A program made the translations under genes and the position numbers. DNA of 64,000 nt from the NCBI RefSeq assembly GCF_026339955.1, contig NZ_JAPEPW010000001.1, positions 1,488,001 through 1,552,000 on the forward strand, read 5' to 3'. Within the stretch, counting starts at the first letter, position 1, and each line of letters starts with the position of its first letter. Origin of the DNA: Streptomyces sp. NBC_01549 (GTDB lineage: Bacteria; Actinomycetota; Actinomycetes; Streptomycetales; Streptomycetaceae). A model generated the notes under the pieces. That model did no database searches. It was not told the DNA's origin and saw nothing but the letters and a program-made list of their open reading frames with translations. Shown one piece after another: positions 27,001 through 34,809 of the stretch.

Positions 27001-27651
27001 GGCCGCGGCGGCCTCGGGGACCTTCCGCAGATCGGCGTTGGTGAGTTTGGCGCCCTCCAGGGAGCGCAGCAGCTCGGCGTCGTAGGCGCGCAGGTCCTCG
27101 GGTCGTACGAGGTGTTCGGCGAGCTCGGAGTCGAGGGTGAGGAGGTCGCCGACGAGGTCGGGGAAGGAGCGGGTCAGCGCCGGGTACGGGCCCGGGGCCT
27201 CGCGCAGTACGCGGGCGGCGAGCTGGTAGCGGGTGGCGTCGGCGAGCAGGCGGGAGGTGGGTTCAAGTCCGATGCGCAGGCCGTGGTCGGTCAGCAGGCG
27301 GCCCGCGAACGCGTGGTAGGTGGAGATCACCGGCTCGCCCGGCGGGTTGTCGGGGTCGATCACGTCCGGGTCGGTGACTCCGGCCTTGATCAGCGCCTTG
27401 CGGACGCGCTCGGCCAGTTCGCCCGCCGCCTTGTTGGTGAACGTCAGGCCGAGGACCTGCTCGGGGGCGACCTGTCCGGTGCCGACGAGCCACACCACCC
27501 GTGCCGCCATCACCGTGGTCTTGCCCGATCCGGCTCCGGCCACGATCACCTGCGGGGCGGGCGGTGCGGTGATGCAGACCGTCTGCTCCGGGGTGAACGG
27601 GATGCCGAGGAGCTCCTTGAGCTGCTCGGGGTCGGTGATACGGGCGGGCAT
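24091..27651 (-). CDS. adnB: AdnB: UvrD-like helicase-nuclease subunit
   Basis: 1186 residues. The N-terminal motor has Walker A AGAGSGKT (38-45), LLDEYQDTS, CQAIYGWRGA, HKSKGLEWDVV and a late helicase motif. The C-terminal RecB-type nuclease has RGTRFHAWLESRF, the catalytic EIVDWKTSRTG and the QLALYRLAW motif. AdnAB is the actinobacterial end-resection motor-nuclease that prepares double-strand breaks. Between motor and nuclease is an acidic low-complexity insert with a GEMPYGEMPYG repeat. ATG 27651 fits the family start but lacks a clear ribosome binding site. It is downstream of adnA. Confidence 0.9.
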   Translation of the reverse strand: MPARITDPEQLKELLGIPFTPEQTVCITAPPAPQVIVAGAGSGKTTVMAARVVWLVGTGQVAPEQVLGLTFTNKAAGELAERVRKALIKAGVTDPDVIDPDNPPGEPVISTYHAFAGRLLTDHGLRIGLEPTSRLLADATRYQLAARVLREAPGPYPALTRSFPDLVGDLLTLDSELAEHLVRPEDLRAYDAELLRSLEGAKLTNADLRKVPEAAAARRELAELVGRYRAAKRERDLLDFGDQIALSATLARTRPEVGEILRDEFRVVLLDEYQDTSVAQRILLAGLFGGGTGHPVTAVGDPCQAIYGWRGASVANLDDFPEHFAHADGRPAARQALSENRRSGGRLLDLANGLAEPLRAMHAGVEALRPAPGAEHDGQVHCALLRTHAEEIDWLADSIAHLVRTGTAPGEIAVLCRTAGDFAEIQGALVARDIPVEVVGLSGLLHLPEVADLVAVCEVLQDPGANASLVRLLTGPRWRIGPRDLALLGRRARLLVSHARVGADEDPDRRLAAAVEGVDPAEVISLADALDTFLEMPIEADGDDDGLPFSPDARVRFARLAAELRDLRRSLADPLMDVLHRVLAVTGLEVELSASPHALAARRRETLSNFLDVAASFAAGDGEATLLAFLGFLRTAAQYEKGLDNALPGGENTVKVLTAHKSKGLEWDVVAVPGLVAGTFPSSQGREKWTAQGKVLPHELRGDADTLPDIESWDAKGIKAFHGAMKDHQHTEELRLGYVTFTRPRSLLLGSGHWWGPSQKKPRGPSDFLDALYEHCAAGHGEIEVWAEEPAEDEENPALRQAAADHAWPLPLDDAALARRRAAAETVLAYLERVASHEEPHPGAEGARHATDHDPTRYDDPDWPPPPEDDDSAYGEMPYGEMPYGDDDFPDGDESDWDSWSTDRPEDRPTEPSQERPTVPHQAPAPGARSHPEEPARLTPAEARTLASWDRDLDALTGELLRARASVTDVPLPASLTVTQLVRLAADPDGFAQELARPMPRPPQPAARRGTRFHAWLESRFEELRLPMLDPEELPGSDAEIADERDLEELKDAFERTAYAHRTPHRVEAPFQLAIAGRVVRGRIDAVYRAEDGAGTTYEIVDWKTSRTGTADPLQLALYRLAWAEQQGVPLDSVKAAFLYVRSGEVVHPDELPDRAALERLLTQAPADPQEASPGEPPDEDVFVGG

Positions 27652-27774
27652 GTCTGAGAGGCTAGCGGCGCCCACTGACAGCGGAGGCCACATCTGCCGC
27701 CGGGACGGAAAAAGCGCTGGTCAACACGTGTGGTGCCGTACATCACTCGCTGACGTCGCGTCCTCTTGGACCCC

Positions 27775-30700
27775 TCACTCGACCACGTGGCGTCCCTCGG
27801 GCCGAGCGCTGCACGATGCCCGGAAAGCGCAGTGTGTGCAGTGTTGTCCCGTGGCCGGCGAGAACCGTTCGTCGAGGACCTTGCCGGCCGCGGTGGCCAG
27901 CAGGTCGCCGACCCACTCGCCTTCCAGGGGCTCCTGGGCCTGCACCTTGGGGAGTGTCTCGCCGCCGTTCTTCTTGGCGGCTCCCTGGCGCAGCTGCACG
28001 AGTTCCGCGCCGCCGGGCTCGGGACGTACGCCGTCGAAGGCGTCGTCGACGGCGCCCTCGCGGACGGCGAGCTGATAGACGGCGAGCTGCGGGTGGTGCG
28101 CCACCTCGGCGGCGCTGGGCGCGTGTTTGCCGGTCTTGAAGTCGACCACGTAGGCGCGGCCCTCGGTGTCCGTCTCCACGCGGTCCATGGAGCCGCGGAT
28201 GCGCACTTCGTAGTCGCCTGCCCCCAGGGTCACGTCGAAGTCGTGCTCGCTGGCCACCGGCACGCGTCCCGCGCGGACGCCGTTGGAGTCGACGTGCCAT
28301 TTCAGGAAGCGTTCGAGCGCCACGCGCGCGTGCTCCTTCTCCTGCGCGGACTTCCAGGGCGCGTCGAAGGCGAGCGCGTTCCACACGGAGTCCAGGCGTT
28401 CCATGAGGACGGCGAGGTCGGCGGGGGTGCGTCCGGAGGCGACCTCGTCGGCGAGGACGTGCACCACGTTGCCGAAGCCCTGGGCGGCGGTCGCGGGCGC
28501 GTCCGCCTTCACCTCACGGCCCAGGAACCACTGCAGGGCGCAGGTGTTGGCGAGCTGGTCGAGGGCGCTTCCGGAGAGCACGACGGGCTGGTCGCGGTCG
28601 CGCAGCGGCACCTTGCTCTCGGTCGGCTCGTACATGCCCCACCAGCGGTAGGGGTGCGCGGACGGCACGAGGGGGCGGCCGTCCTCGTCGCCGAGGGCGG
28701 CGAGCTTGGCCAGGCGGTGGGCCGCGGCCTGCCGGAGGGTGTCCGAGACGCGTGGGTCGACCGTGGTGGCGCGCAGTTCGGCGACCAGGGCAGCGACGGA
28801 CAGTGGGCGGCGGGGACGGCCGGTGACGTCCCTGGGCTCGACGCCGAGTTCGGTGAGGAAGCGGGAGGGCTGGTCGCCGTCGTCGGCGGGGGCCTTCACG
28901 GCGGTGACGATCAGGCGTTCACGCGCGCGTGTGGCGGCCACGTAGAACAGACGGCGCTCTTCGGAGAGGAGCGCTCCGGGGGTGAGGGGTTCGGCGAGGC
29001 CGTCGCGTCCGATCCGGTCGGCCTCCAGCAGGGAGCCGCGGCGGCGCAGGTCCGGCCACAGGCCTTCCTGGACACCCGCGACGACGACGAGGCGCCACTC
29101 CAGGCCCTTGGAGCGGTGCGCGGTCATCAGGCGTACGGCGGCGGGGCGCAGCGCCCTGCGGGTGAGTGTGTCGGCGGCGATGTCCTGGGCCTCGATCTCC
29201 TCGAGGAAGTTGAGGGCGCCGCGCCCGCCGGTGCGTTCCTCGGCGCGGGCCGCGGTCGCGAACAGCGCGCAGACGGCGTCGAGGTCGCGGTCGGCGTTGC
29301 GCCCGGCCGCGCCGCCGCGTCGGGCGGCCCGCTCCAGGCGCTGCGGCCAGGGTGTCCCCTCCCAGAGGTCCCAGAGCGCCTCCTCGGCCGTCCCGCCGCC
29401 CGCCAGGCGCTCTCGCGCCTTGCGCAGCAGCGCACCGAGGCGCTGGGCTCCCCGGGCGTACGCCGGGTCGTGCGCGACGAGCCGCTCCGGCTCGGCCAGT
29501 GCGCGGGCGAGCAGTTCGTCGGACGGCGGCGGTACGTGGTTGCCCGCGGCGCGCTCCTCCTCGCGCAGCGCGCGGCCCAGGCGCCGCAGATCGGCCGCGT
29601 CCATGCTCGCGAGGGGCGAGGCGAGCAGGGTGAGCGCGGTTTCGGTGTCCAGCCAGGGCGCGGCCTGCGCGTCGGCATCCTCAGGTACGTCGCTCTCGGC
29701 GCCCGGGGGCAAGGTCGTCCCCGACTCGGCGCGCGCCACCGCCCGCAGTGCCGTCAGCAAAGGCGTCACCGCCGGTTCGTGCCGCAGTGGCAGGTCGTCG
29801 CCGTCGATGTCGAGCGGCACGCCCGCCGCGGTGAGGGCCCGCCGGATCGTCGGGATCGTGCGTGAGCCGGCGCGCACCAGGACGGCCATGTCGCCCCAGG
29901 GGACGCCGTCCTCCAGATGGGCTCGACGCAGGATGTCCGCGATGTTGTCCAGCTCCGTGCCCGCTGTCGGGTACGTGCAGACCTCGACAGCGCCGCCGTC
30001 CCGTACCGGCGACAGCTCGCGGTGGGCGCGTACCTTCTCCGTCGGAAGGCGGGTCAGCGGCATGCGCTGGGTGATCAGACGGGTGGCGTTGAGCAGGGCG
30101 GCGCCCGAGCGGCGGGAGGTGCGCAGCACCTCGACCGGCGCGGGGCGGCCGTCCACGTGTGGGAAGGCGTCGGGGAAGTCCAGGATGCCGTTCACATCCG
30201 CGCCCCGGAAGGTGTAGATCGACTGGTCGGGATCGCCGAAGGCGACCAGGGTGCGGCCGCCGCCGGCGAGGGCCTGGAGCAGCCGGACCTGCGCGGGGTC
30301 GGTGTCCTGGTACTCGTCCACGTAGACGGCGTCGTACTGCGCGGCGAGGCGTTCGGCGACGCCCGGACGCCCGGCGAGCAGCACCGCACGGTGGACGAGC
30401 TCCGCGTAGTCGAGCACTCCTTGGAGGTCGAGAACGTCCAGGTACTCGGCGAGGAAGGCGGCCGCCGCGCCCCAGTCGGGGCGGCCGATGCGCCGGGCGA
30501 ACGCGGTCAGGGCGTCGGGGCTCAGGCCCAGTTCGCGGCTGCGGGCCAGTATCGCGCGGACCTCGTCGGCGAAGCCTCGCGTGGTCAGGCAGGCGCGCAG
30601 TTCGTCCGGCCAGCGGACGTGGGCGAGGCCGAGCCGCTCCAGGTCGGGCTGGCCCGCCAGCAGCTCGCGCACCGCCACGTCCTGTTCGGGTCCGGACAGC

Positions 30701-31116
30701 AGCCGCAGGGGCTCCACGAACAGGTCGCTGTTCTGGTGGGCGCGGACCAGGGCGTAGCAGAACGAGTGGAAGGTGGTGGCCCGGGGCGCGCGGGCGGCCC
30801 CTATGCGCAGCGCCATGCGGTCGCGCAGCTCGACGGCCGCCTTGCGGCTGAACGTCAGCACCAGGATGCGTTCCGGGTCGCCGCCCCGCACGACCCGGGC
30901 CGCGACGGACTCGACGAGCGTGGTCGTCTTGCCGGTGCCGGGGCCCGCCAGCACGAGCAGCGGGCCCGCACCATGGTCAACCACCGCGTGCTGCTCTGCG
31001 TCCAGACGAGGGGGACCCACTCGAACCGGCGCGCTGCGCACCAGTCGGTACGCGCCGCGGGCCCCCTGCCGCACCTGTGGGTGCGGCAGGCGCCTGGTGG
31101 AAGAAGAGGAGCTCAC
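27775..31116 (-). CDS. adnA: AdnA: UvrD-like helicase-nuclease subunit
   Basis: 1113 residues from GTG 31116; an earlier in-frame start at 31155 is possible. Motor motifs are AGPGTGKT (57-64), TFHSFCYALV, VDEYQDTDPAQV, DQSIYTFRGADV and HRSKGLEWRLVV. The C-terminal nuclease has VVDFKTGKHAPS. A cysteine set (LANTCALQWF, then HCTHCAFRASC) resembles the AddB-type iron-sulfur staple. AdnA pairs with AdnB in DNA end resection. The two genes are in tandem with a 123-nt gap. Confidence 0.9.
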   Translation of the reverse strand: MSSSSSTRRLPHPQVRQGARGAYRLVRSAPVRVGPPRLDAEQHAVVDHGAGPLLVLAGPGTGKTTTLVESVAARVVRGGDPERILVLTFSRKAAVELRDRMALRIGAARAPRATTFHSFCYALVRAHQNSDLFVEPLRLLSGPEQDVAVRELLAGQPDLERLGLAHVRWPDELRACLTTRGFADEVRAILARSRELGLSPDALTAFARRIGRPDWGAAAAFLAEYLDVLDLQGVLDYAELVHRAVLLAGRPGVAERLAAQYDAVYVDEYQDTDPAQVRLLQALAGGGRTLVAFGDPDQSIYTFRGADVNGILDFPDAFPHVDGRPAPVEVLRTSRRSGAALLNATRLITQRMPLTRLPTEKVRAHRELSPVRDGGAVEVCTYPTAGTELDNIADILRRAHLEDGVPWGDMAVLVRAGSRTIPTIRRALTAAGVPLDIDGDDLPLRHEPAVTPLLTALRAVARAESGTTLPPGAESDVPEDADAQAAPWLDTETALTLLASPLASMDAADLRRLGRALREEERAAGNHVPPPSDELLARALAEPERLVAHDPAYARGAQRLGALLRKARERLAGGGTAEEALWDLWEGTPWPQRLERAARRGGAAGRNADRDLDAVCALFATAARAEERTGGRGALNFLEEIEAQDIAADTLTRRALRPAAVRLMTAHRSKGLEWRLVVVAGVQEGLWPDLRRRGSLLEADRIGRDGLAEPLTPGALLSEERRLFYVAATRARERLIVTAVKAPADDGDQPSRFLTELGVEPRDVTGRPRRPLSVAALVAELRATTVDPRVSDTLRQAAAHRLAKLAALGDEDGRPLVPSAHPYRWWGMYEPTESKVPLRDRDQPVVLSGSALDQLANTCALQWFLGREVKADAPATAAQGFGNVVHVLADEVASGRTPADLAVLMERLDSVWNALAFDAPWKSAQEKEHARVALERFLKWHVDSNGVRAGRVPVASEHDFDVTLGAGDYEVRIRGSMDRVETDTEGRAYVVDFKTGKHAPSAAEVAHHPQLAVYQLAVREGAVDDAFDGVRPEPGGAELVQLRQGAAKKNGGETLPKVQAQEPLEGEWVGDLLATAAGKVLDERFSPATGQHCTHCAFRASCSARPEGRHVVE

Positions 31117-31361
31117 GTGGTTCGCCGGTCCTGGTTGTGCTGGTGGGAGGGGCACCGCGTGTTCAGGGCGGTGGCCGCGGGGTGAGGGGGATGCGTGCCG
31201 TCGACGCTACGCCGGTGAGCACCAGGGAAGGAGGGCTTCCCCTTCTTCCCTCACACCACGTGCGTCCCCCGGCCCTCGAACGTACGGCATGTCACGGACG
31301 TGCCCCGTTTCCCCCGTACGGGCCACAGGTTCCCCCTCCGCCCGTCCGATGGCGGAAGCTG

Positions 31362-31727
31362 TCAGGTGTGACCCTGCGCGCGTTCGCCGCCGTCCCATCG
31401 CGCCCGTCTCATGTCGATGCGCGGCAGATGTCCCTCGGAGGCTCGGCTCGCCTCCTTCAGGGGTGTGCCCTCGTCGCGGTAGCGGCCCAGCGCCTCGAGT
31501 TCATGGCCCGGGAGCAGCGCGCCGTCCGCGCGGACGACCCGCCACCACGGGACCGCTCCTCCGTAGAGGGCCATCACCCGGCCCACCTGACGCGGGCCGC
31601 CCTCCTCCAGCCACTCGGCGACGTCCCCGTACGTCATGACGTGCCCGGACGGGATCGAGTCGGCGGCCTCAAGGACCCGCTCCGCGTACTCCGGCAGGGC
31701 ATCCGTCGGAAGGCTCTCCTCGCTCAT
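31362..31727 (-). CDS. Alkyltransferase-like protein (ATL, MGMT fold without active cysteine)
   Basis: 121 residues. It has the DNA-binding fold of O6-alkylguanine transferases (IPSGHVMTYGDVAEWL, RQVGRVMALYGG), but the active-site PCHR is replaced by PWWRVVRADG. ATL proteins bind O6-alkylguanine lesions without repairing them and hand them to nucleotide excision repair. GGGACGG precedes the ATG. The position beside adnAB fits a repair neighbourhood. Confidence 0.88.
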   Translation of the reverse strand: MSEESLPTDALPEYAERVLEAADSIPSGHVMTYGDVAEWLEEGGPRQVGRVMALYGGAVPWWRVVRADGALLPGHELEALGRYRDEGTPLKEASRASEGHLPRIDMRRARWDGGERAQGHT

Positions 31728-31913
31728 CCGTCCCATCTTGCCCCATCCCACCGACAGTGCGACGGTGCGGTGACTGTGGGTATCCCTCGCCACGAAGGCG
31801 CACTTCGGGCAGACTGTGCGCCCCCGTATTTGCACCCTGATGCCCCCGTGTGTCGGTGGGGCATGCCACCATCGTGCGGGCGGTGACTGGTGATACGAGA
31901 TCAAGAAGAGACG

Positions 31914-34712
31914 ATGAGGCAGCAGGGCGTGCACCCCGAAGACGCGGAGAGCACCTCCGCGGCCTCGTCGCGCCCGGACGCCGGCGACACCGACCCGAAG
32001 GACCCGGGCGAGGCGGCGGACGAGCCCACCACGGCAGTGGACGAAGAACCCGTTCCTGACACTCACGGAAGCGCCCAGCAGCGGCTCGATCCGGAGGACG
32101 GCTGCGGCGACGACGTCCACAACGACGAGGTCGAGGGCGACGAACCGCTGCTGCCCGCGCGCGTGCACCGTCCGTCCGATCTGATGCGGCTCATGGTCGG
32201 CGTCCTCGCCATCGCCGTGCTGCTGGCCATCGCCGGGTTCGCACACGGCACCACCTCGGGGCTCGAACAGGACATCAACAAGGGCACCGGCCAGGCACCC
32301 GATCTGCTGATCAAGATCGCGGGTCTGGCATCGAGCATCGCGATCCTCCTGGTGCCGGTCGCCTTCGCGATCGAGCGGCTGATCAAGCGGGACGGGCTGC
32401 GCATCGCCGACGGCGTCCTGGCCGCGGTCCTCGCGCACGGAGTGACACTCGCCACGGACCTGTGGGTCGCCAAGGCCGCCCCGAGCTCCATCCAGGAGGC
32501 GCTCACCCAGCCCTCGCCGGGTGACATCCATGCCCTGACCGACCCTGTGCACGGCTATTTGGCGCCGGTCATCGCGTACATGACGGCCGTCGGGATGTCC
32601 CGCAGACCGCGCTGGCGTGCGGTGCTGTGGGTGGTGCTGCTCCTCGACGCCTTCTCCATGCTGGTCACCGGTTACACCACGCCGTTCTCGATCATCCTGA
32701 CGGTGCTGATCGGCTGGAGCGTCGCCTACGGGACGCTGTACGCGGTCGGCTCACCGAATGTGCGTCCGACCGGGCGGACGCTGATGGCGGGCCTGCGGCA
32801 CGTCGGCTTCCACCCCGTCAGCGCGGCCCGCGAGGACACACCGGACACCTCGGAGAACGGCGACCGCGGCCGGCGCTACTTCGTCACCCTGGAGGACGGC
32901 CCGCCCCTGGACGTCACGGTGGTCGACCGTGAGCAGCAGGCGCAGGGATTCTTCTACCGCGTGTGGCGCAACCTGACGCTGCGCGGCCTCGCCACCCGCC
33001 GCAGTCTCCAGTCGCTGCGCCAGGCCCTGGAGCAGGAGGCGCTCCTCGCGTACGCGGCCATCGCGGCCGGGGCCAACGCCCCGAAGCTGATCGCGACCTC
33101 CGAGCTCGGCCCGGACGCCGTGATGCTCGTCTACGAGCACACCGGCGGCCGCACGCTGGACTCGCTGCCCGACGAACTCATCACCGACGATCTCCTGCGC
33201 GACACCTGGCACCAGGTGCAGGCTCTGCAGTCGCGACGCATCGCACACCGCAGGCTCGCGGGTGACGCGATCTTGGTGGATCGTTCCGGCTTGGTGATCC
33301 TCACCGATCTGCGCGGCGGTGAGATCGCGGCCGGCGATCTGCTGCTGCGCATGGACATCGCCCAGTTGCTGACCACGCTGGGACTGCGCGTCGGCGCCAA
33401 GCGCACGGTGGCGTCGGCCGTGGGCGTGCTCGGCCCGGACGCGATCGCCGACTGTCTGCCACTGCTGCAGCCCATCGCGCTGACCCGCTCCACGCGCGCG
33501 ACGCTGCGAAAACTGGCCCGGGAACGCGCACAGCGCGAGCGCGACGCGGTCCTGGAGGCCTCCCGCCAGAACAAGCTCGCCCGTGCAGAGCAGGTCCAGC
33601 ACACCGAGGCCGCGGTGGAGAAGCCTGACAAGAAGGCCGTACGCGCGGAACAGCGCGCCGAGAAGCGAGCGATCGACGAGGCACTGGACGAAGCGCGTGA
33701 GGAGGATCTCCTCACCCAGATCCGCCACCAGGTGCTGCTGATCCGCCCACAGGCGCCGGTCGAACCGGCCCGCCTGGAGCGGGTACGGCCGCGCACGCTG
33801 ATCAGTTTCATCGCCGGTGCCATCGGCGGGTACTTCCTGCTGACACAGCTCACCCACATCGAGTTCGTGACCCTCTTCGACAACGCCCAGTGGGGCTGGG
33901 TCGCCGCGGCCGTGCTGTTCTCCGCGCTGAGCTACTTCGCGGCGGCGATGGCCCTGCTCGGCTTCGTCCCTGAGCGGGTGCCGTTCATGCGGGCCGTCGC
34001 GGCGCAGGTCGCCGGCTCGTTCGTGAAGATCGTGGCGCCCGCCGCGGTCGGCGGTGTCGCCCTCAACACGCGCTTCCTGCAGCGTGCCGGAGTGCGGCCG
34101 GGGCTCGCGGTGGCGAGCGTCGGCGCGTCCCAGCTGTTCGGGCTCGGCTGCCACATCCTGATGCTGCTCTCCTTCGGCTATCTGACCGGCACCGAGAAGA
34201 CTCCCTCCCTGTCGCCCTCCCGCACGGTCATCGCCGGTCTGCTGACGGTCGCCGTACTGGTGCTGGTCGTGACGTCGGTGCCGTTCCTGCGCAAATTCGT
34301 CAGCACGCGCGTGAGGTCGCTGTTCGCGGGCGTCGTACCGCGCATGCTCGACGTACTGCAGCGACCCCAGAAGCTGATCACCGGCATCGGCGGCATGCTG
34401 CTGCTGACCGCCTGCTTCGTGATGTGTCTGGACGCGTCGATCCGCGCCTTCGGCCACGAGCAGCCCACCACACTCAGCCTCGCCAGCGTCGCCGTCGTCT
34501 TCCTCGCCGGTAACGCGCTCGGCTCCGCGGCGCCGACCCCCGGCGGTGTCGGCGCGGTCGAGGCCACGCTCACGGTCGGTCTGATCGCCGTGGGGCTCCC
34601 CAAGGAGGTCGCCGCCCCCGCGGTGCTGCTGTACCGGCTGCTGACACTGTGGCTTCCGGTGCTCCCGGGCTGGCTGTTCTTCAACCACCTGACCCGCAAG
34701 GGCGCTCTCTAG
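31914..34712 (+). CDS. Membrane protein fusing a kinase-like domain to an LPG-synthase/flippase-type membrane domain
   Basis: 932 residues. An acidic N-terminus (1 to about 90) is followed by roughly six helices, a cytoplasmic kinase-like domain (about 310-520), a charged linker and a C-terminal UPF0104/lysylphosphatidylglycerol-synthase-type membrane domain with about eight helices, ending NALGSAAPTPGGVGAVEATL. In the kinase-like part the catalytic loop reads HRRLAGDAILVD instead of HGDxxxxNxxxx, though the TDLRG Asp remains, so it may be a pseudokinase. Substrate unknown; lipid or glycan export is a family-level guess. ATG 31914 is preceded by GAAGAG. Confidence 0.85.
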   Translation: MRQQGVHPEDAESTSAASSRPDAGDTDPKDPGEAADEPTTAVDEEPVPDTHGSAQQRLDPEDGCGDDVHNDEVEGDEPLLPARVHRPSDLMRLMVGVLAIAVLLAIAGFAHGTTSGLEQDINKGTGQAPDLLIKIAGLASSIAILLVPVAFAIERLIKRDGLRIADGVLAAVLAHGVTLATDLWVAKAAPSSIQEALTQPSPGDIHALTDPVHGYLAPVIAYMTAVGMSRRPRWRAVLWVVLLLDAFSMLVTGYTTPFSIILTVLIGWSVAYGTLYAVGSPNVRPTGRTLMAGLRHVGFHPVSAAREDTPDTSENGDRGRRYFVTLEDGPPLDVTVVDREQQAQGFFYRVWRNLTLRGLATRRSLQSLRQALEQEALLAYAAIAAGANAPKLIATSELGPDAVMLVYEHTGGRTLDSLPDELITDDLLRDTWHQVQALQSRRIAHRRLAGDAILVDRSGLVILTDLRGGEIAAGDLLLRMDIAQLLTTLGLRVGAKRTVASAVGVLGPDAIADCLPLLQPIALTRSTRATLRKLARERAQRERDAVLEASRQNKLARAEQVQHTEAAVEKPDKKAVRAEQRAEKRAIDEALDEAREEDLLTQIRHQVLLIRPQAPVEPARLERVRPRTLISFIAGAIGGYFLLTQLTHIEFVTLFDNAQWGWVAAAVLFSALSYFAAAMALLGFVPERVPFMRAVAAQVAGSFVKIVAPAAVGGVALNTRFLQRAGVRPGLAVASVGASQLFGLGCHILMLLSFGYLTGTEKTPSLSPSRTVIAGLLTVAVLVLVVTSVPFLRKFVSTRVRSLFAGVVPRMLDVLQRPQKLITGIGGMLLLTACFVMCLDASIRAFGHEQPTTLSLASVAVVFLAGNALGSAAPTPGGVGAVEATLTVGLIAVGLPKEVAAPAVLLYRLLTLWLPVLPGWLFFNHLTRKGAL

Positions 34713-34809
34713 AGCCCCGTGCGGGCCCTCCCGTACGAGCCCCCGCACGTCCTCACCCGCACGGCCCGCGCCCCGAGCGCCCCGCCCCGCACGACCGCAG
34801 GATGGGAGC

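Noticed and set aside
31274..31292. TCGAAC-GTAC half palindrome upstream of adnA, considered as a LexA/SOS box
   Set aside because: Only one half-site matches; the second arm (GGCATG) does not fit, so SOS control cannot be supported.
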